From Rugamonas sp. A1-17 (GTDB lineage: Bacteria; Pseudomonadota; Gammaproteobacteria; Burkholderiales; Burkholderiaceae_D), in the NCBI GenBank assembly GCA_025548565.1, contig JAJLPB010000002.1, positions 310,001 through 374,000 on the forward strand: 64,000 nucleotides of DNA, in the 5' to 3' direction. The notes under the pieces were generated by a model. It was not told where the DNA came from. It saw nothing but the letters and a program-made list of their open reading frames with translations, and searched no databases. Position 1 is the first letter of the stretch, and each line of letters starts with the position of its first letter. Shown piece by piece: positions 17,647-26,099 of this stretch. Made by a program: the position numbers and the translations under genes.

Positions 17647-19062
17647 ATGGCAGTCATCAGCAGTCCAACCTACGACCCGCAAACCACGGCGACCAATCTG
17701 GCCAACGCGTATGTGGCGCCGACCAAGGCTAATCTGGACGCCCGCAATGCCCAGGCGACCGCCACCGTCTCCGCCCTCACCACGCTGGGCAGCGCGCTCA
17801 GCGCGTTCCAGTCCTCGATCCAGTCGCTGGTGACCGGCACGGCCAGCGTCAGCGCGGCCGCCGCCACCAGCAGCAACACCGCGATCGCCACCGGCACCGC
17901 CAGCGCCACCGCCGTGGCCGGCACGTACTCGTTCTACGTCGAGCAGCTGGCCACCGCCGGCCAGGTGTCGTACAACGTCAACGACAGCGCCGCCACCAAC
18001 GCCGGCTCGCTGAAGGTGATGCTGGCCGACGGCTCCAACTTCCAGGTCGACCTGGCCAACGCCGACAGCAATATGGACGGCAAGCTGTCGGCCAAGGAAA
18101 TCGCCGCCGCGATCAACGTGGCCGCCACCAACAATTCCCGCGTGACCGCCTCGACCATGACGGTCAACGGCCAGACCAAGCTGGTGATGACCTCGACCCA
18201 GACCGGCGCCGACAACGCGGTGGCCTCGATCGACGTGACCGGCCTGGCCGACGCCGGCCTGCAGTCGGACCTGTCGACCCAGAAGGTCGAGTCCGCCGCG
18301 AAGGACGCCATCGTCTGGATGGGCGACCAGAACACCGGCACCAAGGTCACCCAGGCTTCCAACACCTTCAGCACCATCGACAACGTCAAGTTCACCGTCA
18401 AGCAGGCGCAGACGCCGGGCGCGACGCCGGTGCAGCTGACCATCGGCCCCGACAACAGCACCACCGCCGCCAACGTGCAGGCCTTCGTCGACGCCTACAA
18501 CAAGCTGCTGGGCGTGTTCAACACCGTCACCGCGGCGGGCGACCACACGCCGACCTCGCCCACCGACAGCACGCCGCGCTCGTCCGACGCCGCGCTGCAC
18601 GGCGATTCCGGCGTGACCGCGCTGCGCGCCGCGCTGGGCTCGGCGCTGCGCGCGGTCACCGGCGGCAAGTCGCTGATCAGCTTTGGCATCACCGCCTCGC
18701 GCGACGGCACGCTGTCGCTGGACAGCGCGCGCCTGCAGAAAACCGTGGCCGCCGATCCGGGCAAGATCGACTCGCTGTTCGGCCGCGCCGGCCTGGCGGC
18801 CGACGCCGGCGTGCTGGGCTCGATGAACAAGCTGGTGACCACCTGGACCAATTCCGCGACCGGCCTGATCGGCAGCCGCAAGACCGCCGCCACCAAGGTG
18901 CAGGACGACGTCGCCAAGCGCCAGGTGGCGCTGCAGAACCAGTTCGACAACTCCTACAAGCGCTATCTGGCGCAGTTCAGCGCGCTGCAGCAGCTGCAGG
19001 CGTCGATGACCAGCACGTCGAACATGTTCACGGCCATGTTCTCACCCAACAGCAGCAATTAA
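17647..19062 (+). CDS. fliD: flagellar filament cap protein FliD
   Basis: A 471-residue hook-associated protein 2 that caps the growing filament. The N-terminal FliD_N region (about 10-110) and the C-terminal FliD_C region (about 270-465) are recognisable; the latter contains GDSGVTALRAALGSALRAV, SFGITASRDGTLSLD and the closing coiled coil KRYLAQFSALQQLQASM. Lateral-type loci have it as lafB at the head of the fliD-S-T-K-L string. A GGGAG lies 8 bases before the ATG. The 101-bp gap after fliJ is AT-rich and is the likely place of a late promoter. Confidence 0.95.
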   Translation: MAVISSPTYDPQTTATNLANAYVAPTKANLDARNAQATATVSALTTLGSALSAFQSSIQSLVTGTASVSAAAATSSNTAIATGTASATAVAGTYSFYVEQLATAGQVSYNVNDSAATNAGSLKVMLADGSNFQVDLANADSNMDGKLSAKEIAAAINVAATNNSRVTASTMTVNGQTKLVMTSTQTGADNAVASIDVTGLADAGLQSDLSTQKVESAAKDAIVWMGDQNTGTKVTQASNTFSTIDNVKFTVKQAQTPGATPVQLTIGPDNSTTAANVQAFVDAYNKLLGVFNTVTAAGDHTPTSPTDSTPRSSDAALHGDSGVTALRAALGSALRAVTGGKSLISFGITASRDGTLSLDSARLQKTVAADPGKIDSLFGRAGLAADAGVLGSMNKLVTTWTNSATGLIGSRKTAATKVQDDVAKRQVALQNQFDNSYKRYLAQFSALQQLQASMTSTSNMFTAMFSPNSSN

Positions 19063-19102
19063 GCAATCAAGCTAACGAACCACAACCAGTACGGTGAACA
19101 CC

Positions 19103-19492
19103 ATGTTGAACCACGAAGCTTACAGCAGTTATCACTCCACCAATCTGGACGCCCAGGTGGCACGGGCGTCGCCGATCGAACTGGTGCTGGTGCTGACCGA
19201 CGGCTTGCTCGAAGAGCTGGCGCGCGCGCGCGGCCACATCGTCGGCAAGCGCTACGAGCTCAAGGCCAACAGCCTGAACAAGTGCACCGACATCATCAAC
19301 GGTCTGTCGAGCTCGCTGGACTTCGACAACGGCGGCGAGGTGGTGGAAAACCTCGGCCGCCTGTACGACTACTGCGCCGGCCGCCTGTACACGGCCGGCG
19401 TCAGCCTGGACCCGACCATCATCGACGAAGTGACCACGTTGTTGACCACCATCAAAAAGGGCTGGCTGGGTGTACAGGCCAAAAATGGATAG
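19103..19492 (+). CDS. fliS: flagellin export chaperone FliS
   Basis: A 129-residue helical protein that keeps flagellin unpolymerised before export. It has the FliS N-terminal pattern (YSSYHSTNLDAQVARASPIE followed by LVLVLTDGLLEEL), the helix KANSLNKCTDIINGLSSSL and the motif ENLGRLYDYCAGRL. The ATG at 19103 is preferred; a GTG at 19094 is the alternative. It overlaps fliT by 8 bp. Confidence 0.96.
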   Translation: MLNHEAYSSYHSTNLDAQVARASPIELVLVLTDGLLEELARARGHIVGKRYELKANSLNKCTDIINGLSSSLDFDNGGEVVENLGRLYDYCAGRLYTAGVSLDPTIIDEVTTLLTTIKKGWLGVQAKNG

Positions 19493-19802
19493 GCAACGCA
19501 CCTTGCTGCAGATGGCGCAGAAAATGAGCGCCGCCATCGCGTCCCAGGACTGGAAGGCGCTGGCGGCGATTAACACGTTAATGGCCACCGCGCTGCCGCA
19601 GATGGCGGCGCAGGGCCAGTGGAGCAGCAGCGAACGGGCCGCCCTGTCGGCGCTGCGCGGGCTCCACGAACAAGCGGTACAGGCATGCAACGCCGCCACC
19701 GAGGACCTCGGGCGGCGCTTGCACGACATGCAGGCCAACAAAGAAGGCTGGCTGGCCTATGCGCTAGACAGCGAACAGTTAGAAACCGGAATCCAAGCAT
19801 GA
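19485..19802 (+). CDS. fliT: FliT-like flagellar export chaperone
   Basis: A 105-residue, all-helical small protein between fliS and fliK. Size and position fit FliT (LafD), the FliD chaperone. Sequence support is limited, since FliT is poorly conserved. The ATG at 19485 overlaps the fliS stop, and the stop overlaps the fliK start (ATGA), so it belongs to the fliD-motB string. Confidence 0.75.
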   Translation: MDRQRTLLQMAQKMSAAIASQDWKALAAINTLMATALPQMAAQGQWSSSERAALSALRGLHEQAVQACNAATEDLGRRLHDMQANKEGWLAYALDSEQLETGIQA

Positions 19803-21310
19803 GCATGACACTCTCGAACGCCACCGCCGCGGCAAAAGCCGCGAAAGCCGAACTGACCGCTCCGGTGGCCGCCAACCATGGCGGGCTCGACAGCATGCCG
19901 ACACGGCAGGCCAGCCACGACGGCGGCGCCACGGTCACCCGGGTTCCGCCCAAATCGCCGCCGCTGACCGGCAACGGCAAGGCCACGCAGGCCAGCGCCA
20001 AACCGGCCCCGCACAGCGCCGTCCCGTCCAGCCAGAACGACCCGGTCAGCCAGCCCGGCCGCGACGCCGCCGCGCCGGCCGCCGACGAGACCCAGGACCG
20101 CGCCCCGCTGTTCGCGCAGCTGCTGCAACTGACCGATCCGCTGGCGCTCGACACCGGGGCGGCCCCCGCCCCGGCCGCCGCCGACAGCCCGGCCAGCACC
20201 GACGACACCGCCGATGCCGGCGCCACCGCCGCCACCGACGCGCTGGTGCCCGCCATGGTCGGCGCGCTGCTGACCAGCGCCACGCCGGCCCCGGTGCCAG
20301 CGGCCGCCAGCGGTACGCCTGCGCCGGTGCGCACCGAGGCCATCGGCGCCACCTCGACGCTCAACAACGCCGCCACCCGGCTGAACCTGTCCGCGGCCAG
20401 CGTGGCGGTCACCGCCGCGCCGCTGCCGCTGACGCCCGCCCCGGCCGCCGGCGACACGCCCGCCGCCGCTGCCGCCCCGGCGCCGGCCCCGGTCAACACC
20501 TCGGTCGTCACGCCGCAAAACATTTACGCCATGGCCAACAGCGCAGCGCTGGGCGCGCAAGCCCAGCAGAGCCAGTCGGATACGCCAGCCACGGCCGCCC
20601 CTGCTCCGGCCGCGTCCGCCGCCAGCCCGGCGCCCGCCGACGCACCGCTGCTGAGCGCAGCCTTCACGCCGGCGCTGCCGCGCGTGGCCCCGCGCGGCGC
20701 CGACGCGGCCGGCGCCGCCGGCGACTCCACCGATTACAACGCCAGCGCCACCACCGCCGCCGTCACGGCCGCAGCCGCCAAGGACGACAGCATCGGCCGC
20801 GCCAGCGCGCCCGCCCCGGCCCCGGTCGGCAACAGCGTCGGCTTCAGCCAGGCGCCGCAAACCGCCGCGCCGGCCCCGGCCGCCGTGGTCAAGCTGGCCG
20901 GCGCGCCGGACCAGTGGCAGCAGCCGCTGCGCGAAGCGCTGGGCGACCGCCTGCAAGTGCAGCTGCAACGCAATAACGACCACGCCGTGATCCGGCTGGA
21001 ACCGCCCAATATGGGCAGCATCGAAATTTCGATCCGCCACAGCGCCGGCTCGCTGCAGGTGAACCTGAGCGCCAACCACAGCGAAGTGCTGCGCCAGCTC
21101 AACACCATCGGCGACAGCGTGCGCCAGGACCTGTCGACCCGCCAGTACGCCGACGTCTCGGTCACGGTGTCGTCGTCGCGCGCCCAGGCCCAGGCCGACA
21201 GCGGCGGGCGCAACGGCCAGCAGCGCGAACAGGACGAGGGCCGCACGCCGGGCCGCGCCCTGTCCGACGACGACACGACCACCTTTGCCATGACGTCCGA
21301 GCGGGAGTAA
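19799..21310 (+). CDS. fliK: flagellar hook-length control protein FliK
   Basis: A 503-residue export ruler protein. Residues about 1-370 are a long, disordered Ala/Pro/Thr-rich stretch, usual for FliK. The C-terminal Flg_hook domain (about 370-460) has the family pattern: QQPLREALGDRLQVQLQ, AVIRLEPPNMGSIEISI, VNLSANHSEVLRQLNTIGD and a final Gln/Arg/Asp-rich tail. The ATG at 19799 overlapping the fliT stop is chosen over upstream ATGs inside fliT. It corresponds to lafE in lateral loci. A second FliK-like protein lies at 3339. Confidence 0.93.
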   Translation: MSMTLSNATAAAKAAKAELTAPVAANHGGLDSMPTRQASHDGGATVTRVPPKSPPLTGNGKATQASAKPAPHSAVPSSQNDPVSQPGRDAAAPAADETQDRAPLFAQLLQLTDPLALDTGAAPAPAAADSPASTDDTADAGATAATDALVPAMVGALLTSATPAPVPAAASGTPAPVRTEAIGATSTLNNAATRLNLSAASVAVTAAPLPLTPAPAAGDTPAAAAAPAPAPVNTSVVTPQNIYAMANSAALGAQAQQSQSDTPATAAPAPAASAASPAPADAPLLSAAFTPALPRVAPRGADAAGAAGDSTDYNASATTAAVTAAAAKDDSIGRASAPAPAPVGNSVGFSQAPQTAAPAPAAVVKLAGAPDQWQQPLREALGDRLQVQLQRNNDHAVIRLEPPNMGSIEISIRHSAGSLQVNLSANHSEVLRQLNTIGDSVRQDLSTRQYADVSVTVSSSRAQAQADSGGRNGQQREQDEGRTPGRALSDDDTTTFAMTSERE

Positions 21311-21317
21311 TCAGTAG

Positions 21318-21809
21318 ATGAAGAACATGAAAATGATCATAACGCTGGCGCTGGTGGCCATAGTGGGCGCAGCGGTTGCCGGCGGCGCAGTCTGGTATAT
21401 CTCGAAAGGCAAGGACGAGCCGGCGGCGGAAGCCGACGGCAAGGCGGCCAAGAAGCAGGCCAAGAAGGAAGAAAAAAAGGACGACAAGTCGCCGCCCAAG
21501 TACCTGACGGTGGACAAAGTGGTCATCATGCTCAAGCGCCAGCCCGGCGACACGCTGTCGCACTATATGTCGGCCGACCTGGTGATCACCACCACCGAGA
21601 AGAAGGAAAAGGAAGCCAAGGAACAGTTGCCGCTGCTGCGCAGCGTGGCGGTGCGCACGCTGTCCAACCTACCGATGGCCACCGCGCAAGTGATGACCAT
21701 CGATCAGTTCGCGGGCGAGCTGAACAAGGCGTTCGACGCCACCTACGAGCACGAAGGCAGGGAAAAGCCTTTCAACGAAGTCATGATCGGCAAGCTGATC
21801 ATTGAGTAG
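21318..21809 (+). CDS. fliL: flagellar basal body-associated protein FliL
   Basis: A 163-residue single-pass membrane protein. Residues 5-28 are the membrane helix (IITLALVAIVGAAVAGGAVW). A Lys/Glu-rich linker (about 35-57) follows, then the periplasmic FliL domain (YLTVDKVVIMLK to FNEVMIGKLIIE). FliL surrounds the stator and supports torque under load, relevant for swarming. It is equivalent to lafF. It starts 7 bases after fliK. Confidence 0.95.
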   Translation: MKNMKMIITLALVAIVGAAVAGGAVWYISKGKDEPAAEADGKAAKKQAKKEEKKDDKSPPKYLTVDKVVIMLKRQPGDTLSHYMSADLVITTTEKKEKEAKEQLPLLRSVAVRTLSNLPMATAQVMTIDQFAGELNKAFDATYEHEGREKPFNEVMIGKLIIE

Positions 21810-21821
21810 CTTGCGGCCAGC

Positions 21822-22592
21822 ATGAAAACGAGTGAAGCGACCAGTGGAGCGGGCATGGCCTATGTAGAGCAATTCGCGGACGCTTACGCCGAAAGTTACG
21901 GCGAGCCCGGCGTCGCGCCGGTCGCGCACAGCGTGGCCGACGAGCAAAAACACCTGCTGGCCTACGCGCCGCTGGTCAAGCGCATCGTGCGCCAGCTCAA
22001 TTCGCAGATCGCCGGCGCCATCGACCGCGACGACATGGAGCAGATCGGCCTGATGGGCTTGCTGGAGGCGCTGCGCCGCTACGGCGAGCCGGACGGCGCC
22101 TTCGGCAGCTACGCCAGCCTGCGGGTGCGCGGCGCCATCCTCGACGAGCTGCGCCGCCAGGACTGGCGCCCGCGCGCGGTGCGCCAGCAAAGCCACAAGC
22201 TGCGCGACGCCGTGCGCGCGCTGACCCGCACGCTGGGCCGCGAGCCAAGCGAACAGGAAATCATGAGCGGCCTGAACCTCACGCCGGAAGCCTACCAGGC
22301 TTACCAGCTGGACGAGAACGCCGAGCTGATCGCCAGCTTCGACGAAGTGCTGCAGGACAGCGTCAGCAACGACAGCGCGCCCAGCCCGGAAGACCAGCTG
22401 GTGGTGCGGCGCAGCCTGGAGCAGGCGCTGCGCGGCCTCGACGAGCGCGAGCAGCGGGTGGTGCAAATGTATTACGAATTCGAGCTCAGCTACAAGGAAA
22501 TCGCCGCCGTGCTGGACCTGACCGACGCCCGCGTCTGTCAGCTCAACAAGGCGGCGCTGGGCAAGATGAAGGCAGTGTTGCAAAACGCCTGA
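21822..22592 (+). CDS. fliA: flagellar sigma factor sigma-28 (FliA/LafS type)
   Basis: A 256-residue sigma-70-family protein with region 2 (LLAYAPLVKRIVRQLN, IGLMGLLEALRRYG, FGSYASLRVRGAILDELR), region 3 (RALTRTLGREPSEQEIM) and region 4 (ALRGLDEREQRVVQMYYEFE, then LSYKEIAAVLDLTDARVCQL). It directs late flagellar transcription. Its place between fliL and motA is the lafF-lafS-lafT order of lateral systems. FlgM at 24612 is the probable anti-sigma partner. Confidence 0.97.
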   Translation: MKTSEATSGAGMAYVEQFADAYAESYGEPGVAPVAHSVADEQKHLLAYAPLVKRIVRQLNSQIAGAIDRDDMEQIGLMGLLEALRRYGEPDGAFGSYASLRVRGAILDELRRQDWRPRAVRQQSHKLRDAVRALTRTLGREPSEQEIMSGLNLTPEAYQAYQLDENAELIASFDEVLQDSVSNDSAPSPEDQLVVRRSLEQALRGLDEREQRVVQMYYEFELSYKEIAAVLDLTDARVCQLNKAALGKMKAVLQNA

Positions 22593-22646
22593 TCCAGAGC
22601 GGGCGCAAGGCAAGATTAGAAAAATGACGCGGAAAGGCGAATCATC

Positions 22647-23567
22647 ATGCAGCAAATAGTCGGCATACTCATAGTTTTAGGCAGCGTCTTCGGCGGCTTC
22701 TTCATGATGGGCGGCGCCTTCCATCAGATCTGGCAACCGATCGAGCTGATCGTGATTGCCGGCGCGGGCTTCGGCGCGCTGGTGATCGGCAACCCCAGCC
22801 ACGTGCTGAAGGAGGCGGTCACCCAGATCAAGAAGATCGTGTTCCGCAAAAAATACGACTCCGAATTCCAGCGCCAGTTGCTGCTGCTGATGTACGAGCT
22901 GCTGCAGCTGGCCGCCGGCGGCCTCAAGGCGCTCGACGCCCACGTCGAGGCGCCCAAGGACAGCCCGCTGTTCCAGCGCTACCCGCGCGTGCTGGAGGAA
23001 CCCAAGCTGCTGGCCTTCATCGTCGACAACTTCCGCCTGATGGCCATGGGCAAGATCAACGCCCACGAACTCGAGGGCGTGCTGGAGCAGGAACTGGAAG
23101 CCATCCACACCGAGCTGGAACAACCGGCCAAGTCGCTGGCCAAGATCGGCGAGGCGATGCCGGGCTTCGGGATTCTGGCCGCCGTGCTGGGTATCGTGAT
23201 CACCATGAACACCGTCAGCGAGGGCGCGACCTCGGGCGAGATCGCCGAGCACGTCGGCGCCGCCATGGTCGGCACCTTCATCGGTATCTTCTTCTGCTAC
23301 GGCATCCTCGATCCGATCTCCAGCATGATGAAGCAGCTGGTCAACCAGGAAGCGTCCAACAAGGAAACCGTCAAGGTGGTGCTGGTGACGCACGTGGCCG
23401 GCAAGCCGCCGCTGCTGGCGATCGACGCCGGCCGCCGCCTGGTGCAGCTGAACATCAAGCCGAGCTTCGCCCAGCTGGAACGCTGGATCAACGACCTGGA
23501 AGGCCGCGACAGCGCGCCGGCCGAGGACAGCTCGCGCAGAGGAGGCCGCGGTGCTAAAGTCGCATGA
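22647..23567 (+). CDS. motA: flagellar stator protein MotA (LafT type)
   Basis: A 306-residue, four-helix stator subunit that forms the ion channel with MotB. It starts MQQIVGILIVLGSVFGGFFM and keeps the channel prolines (GEAMPGFGILAAVLG and the ILDPISSMM loop). Aligned from memory to E. coli MotA, the torque residue R90 is replaced by Ala90 and E98 by Asp97 in the cytoplasmic loop. A Ser/Arg-rich tail closes the protein. The end overlaps the motB GTG start by 17 bp. It lies directly after the sigma factor, as in lateral loci. Confidence 0.97.
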   Translation: MQQIVGILIVLGSVFGGFFMMGGAFHQIWQPIELIVIAGAGFGALVIGNPSHVLKEAVTQIKKIVFRKKYDSEFQRQLLLLMYELLQLAAGGLKALDAHVEAPKDSPLFQRYPRVLEEPKLLAFIVDNFRLMAMGKINAHELEGVLEQELEAIHTELEQPAKSLAKIGEAMPGFGILAAVLGIVITMNTVSEGATSGEIAEHVGAAMVGTFIGIFFCYGILDPISSMMKQLVNQEASNKETVKVVLVTHVAGKPPLLAIDAGRRLVQLNIKPSFAQLERWINDLEGRDSAPAEDSSRRGGRGAKVA

Positions 23568-24573
23568 CAAGGGCCATGAGCAAACCATCGTCAAGCGCGG
23601 CGGTGGCAAGCACAAGCACGACGACCACGGCGGCGCCTGGAAGGTAGCGTTCGCGGACTTCTGCCTGGCGCTGATGTGCCTGTTCCTGGTGCTGTGGCTG
23701 ATGGCGGCCCGCAACTTCGAGTCGCTCGAGCAAATCCTGACCGAGGCCGACGGCGCCAAGACCGACCAGGGCAAGGGCGTCATGCCCGAGCAGGTGGGCG
23801 GCCCGCGCGGCAGCCTGATCGACCGCTTCCCGATGCCCCACACCGGCAGCACCGAGGAGCCGGGCGACGCCAAGGCCAAGGGCGAGGCCCACACCAAGGT
23901 CACCGGCGAGGCCGAGCCGGTGGTCGAGACGCCCAAGATCAAGTACGACAGCCCGAGCGACCTGGCGGCGCTGTCGAGGGCGCTGACCAAGATGAGCGCC
24001 GAGGCCGGCCTGACCAGCAACCTGGAATCCGTGATCACGCCGTACGGCCTGCGCGTGATGCTGCACGACACCGACCACCAGGGCATGTTCATGCGCGGCT
24101 CGGCCGTGCCGACCGACAAGTTCCGCGCGCTGCTGCGCAAGATGGGGCCGCTGTTCCGGCAAATGGAGAACCAGATGCTGATCGTCGGCCACACCGATTC
24201 GCTGCAGTACGCCGACCGCAGCTACGCGGCCTTCTCCAACTGGACGCTGTCGGCCAACCGCGCCATGTCGGCCCGCTCGCAGCTGCTGGCCGGCAGCATG
24301 AACCCGGAATCGGTGCTGCAGGTGGTGGGCATGGCCGACCGCGCGCCGCTCGACACCAAGCGCGCCGACGCCGGCGTCAACCGCCGCATCGAATTACTGA
24401 TCCTGACCACGGCGCAGGCCAAGTCGATCGCCACCATGTTCGGCATGCCGGAGGGCAGCAGCGCGCTGACCGAGGATGTCGACACGGCGCTGCCCGACGC
24501 CACCCTGCTGGAAAAACTGCGTAGCAAGCTCGGCGGCGACAGCCCGCTGCGCGACCCGCGCCGCCACAAATAA
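23551..24573 (+). CDS. motB: flagellar stator protein MotB (LafU type)
   Basis: A 340-residue peptidoglycan-anchored stator subunit. The membrane helix (about 32-52) is AFADFCLALMCLFLVLWL, with D36 as the ion-binding Asp. The OmpA-like peptidoglycan-binding domain (about 210-290) includes MLIVGHTDSLQYADRS and NWTLSANRAMSARSQLL. Whether it uses protons or sodium cannot be decided here. The GTG start is supported by AGAGGAGG 5-6 bases upstream. A charged His/Lys-rich N-terminus precedes the helix. Confidence 0.96.
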   Translation: MLKSHDKGHEQTIVKRGGGKHKHDDHGGAWKVAFADFCLALMCLFLVLWLMAARNFESLEQILTEADGAKTDQGKGVMPEQVGGPRGSLIDRFPMPHTGSTEEPGDAKAKGEAHTKVTGEAEPVVETPKIKYDSPSDLAALSRALTKMSAEAGLTSNLESVITPYGLRVMLHDTDHQGMFMRGSAVPTDKFRALLRKMGPLFRQMENQMLIVGHTDSLQYADRSYAAFSNWTLSANRAMSARSQLLAGSMNPESVLQVVGMADRAPLDTKRADAGVNRRIELLILTTAQAKSIATMFGMPEGSSALTEDVDTALPDATLLEKLRSKLGGDSPLRDPRRHK

Positions 24574-24611
24574 TACGACGTATGGAAACCAAGCCAACCC
24601 GAGGCACACGT

Positions 24612-24887
24612 ATGAGAATCTCCACAGGAAGTCCGGACGGCGTCGCCGTCCAGCGCGTGGCGGAGGCGGCCCCGGCCGAAGCCGCCGAGGCGGTCGCGGC
24701 GCCGGCCGTGCAGGCGCCGCTGCAGTCGGCGGTGATGCAGCCGGCGCTGCAGGCGATGCGCGAGATGCCGGAAATCGACCAGGAAAAGGTCGACATGCTG
24801 CGCGACGCCCTGGCCAAGGGCGAGCTGCCGTTCGACCCGGCCAAGCTGGCCGGCCTGATCCAGCGTTTCCACGGGAGCGAGAAGTGA
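24612..24887 (+). CDS. flgM: anti-sigma-28 factor FlgM
   Basis: A 91-residue protein with an Ala-rich, disordered N-terminal half and a FlgM C-terminal sigma-binding region, DQEKVDMLRDALAKGELPFD followed by PAKLAGLIQRFHG. It should hold FliA inactive until the hook is complete and FlgM is exported. The ATG at 24612 (MRIST, GAGG 7 bases upstream) is preferred to the ATG at 24582. It overlaps flgN. Confidence 0.92.
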   Translation: MRISTGSPDGVAVQRVAEAAPAEAAEAVAAPAVQAPLQSAVMQPALQAMREMPEIDQEKVDMLRDALAKGELPFDPAKLAGLIQRFHGSEK

Positions 24888-25336
24888 GCGACGCGGCAAG
24901 CTTGCCGTCCGGCCCAACCTCGCGCCAGGACGCCATGCGCCTGCTGCTGGCCGGCGTGGCCGGCGACCTGCTGGCCTACGCCGAGCTGCGCGGCCTGCTG
25001 GACCAGCAATTCGACGCCGCCGTGCGCCACCAGGGCCCGCAGCTGACCGCCGTGGCCGAGGCCATTTCCGCGCTGGTGGACGTGATGCAGGCGCGCCGCA
25101 CGCAGCGCGTTGCGCTGGTACAACGCCTACTGGGCCCGGACGGCACCATGTTGCAGGCTTTTGCCTTGCTGAAAAATTCGGCACGGGAGAGAATGGAGAA
25201 CGACTGGAACACCCTGGAACAGATGGTTATCGAATGCAAGCGTTTGGGCAAGCGCAACAGCGACTTGCTGGTAGAGCAGTACAGCATCATGCAGCGCGTG
25301 CTGCATGGCGAGGAGCAGATCTATGCACCAGCTTGA
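24884..25336 (+). CDS. flgN: flagellar export chaperone FlgN
   Basis: A 150-residue helical protein starting with GTG that overlaps the flgM stop. Its features fit FlgN, chaperone of FlgK and FlgL: a long amphipathic helix bundle with RHQGPQLTAVAEAISALVDV and a C-terminal NTLEQMVIECKRLGKRNSDL segment. flgM-flgN pairing is conserved across flagellar loci. The 3' end overlaps the muramidase gene by 14 bp. Confidence 0.85.
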   Translation: MSDAASLPSGPTSRQDAMRLLLAGVAGDLLAYAELRGLLDQQFDAAVRHQGPQLTAVAEAISALVDVMQARRTQRVALVQRLLGPDGTMLQAFALLKNSARERMENDWNTLEQMVIECKRLGKRNSDLLVEQYSIMQRVLHGEEQIYAPA

Positions 25337-26099
25337 CCGGATGCAATCGACCGCACCCACGGCTGCCACCGTATCGAACATGAGCGCCAGCCGCCCGACC
25401 GCGGCGCTGGACGGCATGGCGTCGCCGGGGGCGTTCGCCTCCACCTTCCAGCAAGTCCAGCACGACGTCAGCGCCTTCATCGCGCAGGGCGGCGGCTTCA
25501 GCTCCCCCACTCCCGCCCCGGCCGCCAACGGCGCCAATGGCACCGCGGCCATGAACCTGCAGGCGATGGCCTTGCGCCACCAGGGCGCCGGCGCGATCGA
25601 CGGCGGCGCCGACGACTACACGCAACAGCAATTCCTGGCCTCGATCAAACCCTGGGCCGAGGAGACCGCCGGCAAGCTGGGCGTCTCGCCCGACATCGTC
25701 GCCGCCCACGCGGCGCTGGAATCGGGCTGGGGCCGCAATCCGCTGCGCCAGGGCGGCGCCGACAGCAACAACCTGTTCGGCCTGAAGGCCGGCGGCGGCT
25801 GGCAAGGCGCGGTGGCGGCCGCCACCACCACTGAATTCGAACACGGCGCCATGCTGAAAAAGGTCGAGCGCTTCCGCAGCTATCCCGACACCGCCAGCGC
25901 CTTCCGCGACTACGCCGACCTGTTGACCGGCAACCCGCGCTACCAGGCCGCGCTCAACACCGGCAGCGACGCCCGCGCCTTCGCGCACGGCCTGGCGCAA
26001 GGCGGCTACGCCACCGATCCGAACTACGCGGACAAACTCAGCAAACTGGCGGCGCAGCTACAACGCGCCGGCGGCAAGTTCACTGCGTCGGGGAATTAG
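25323..26099 (+). CDS. flagellar muramidase, FlgJ C-terminal-type glucosaminidase (stand-alone)
   Basis: A 258-residue protein with a Ser/Ala/Pro-rich N-terminus and a GH73-type glucosaminidase domain (about 100-250). The catalytic Glu is E133 in AHAALESGWG, followed by NNLFGLKAGGGW and the YADLLTGNPRYQAALNTG motif seen in the C-terminal half of FlgJ. It likely opens the peptidoglycan for the rod. There is no rod-cap domain; that half of FlgJ is a separate gene at 33152. The ATG at 25323 has a GAGGAG site upstream. Its tail overlaps convergent flgA by 20 bp. Confidence 0.9.
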   Translation: MHQLDRMQSTAPTAATVSNMSASRPTAALDGMASPGAFASTFQQVQHDVSAFIAQGGGFSSPTPAPAANGANGTAAMNLQAMALRHQGAGAIDGGADDYTQQQFLASIKPWAEETAGKLGVSPDIVAAHAALESGWGRNPLRQGGADSNNLFGLKAGGGWQGAVAAATTTEFEHGAMLKKVERFRSYPDTASAFRDYADLLTGNPRYQAALNTGSDARAFAHGLAQGGYATDPNYADKLSKLAAQLQRAGGKFTASGN

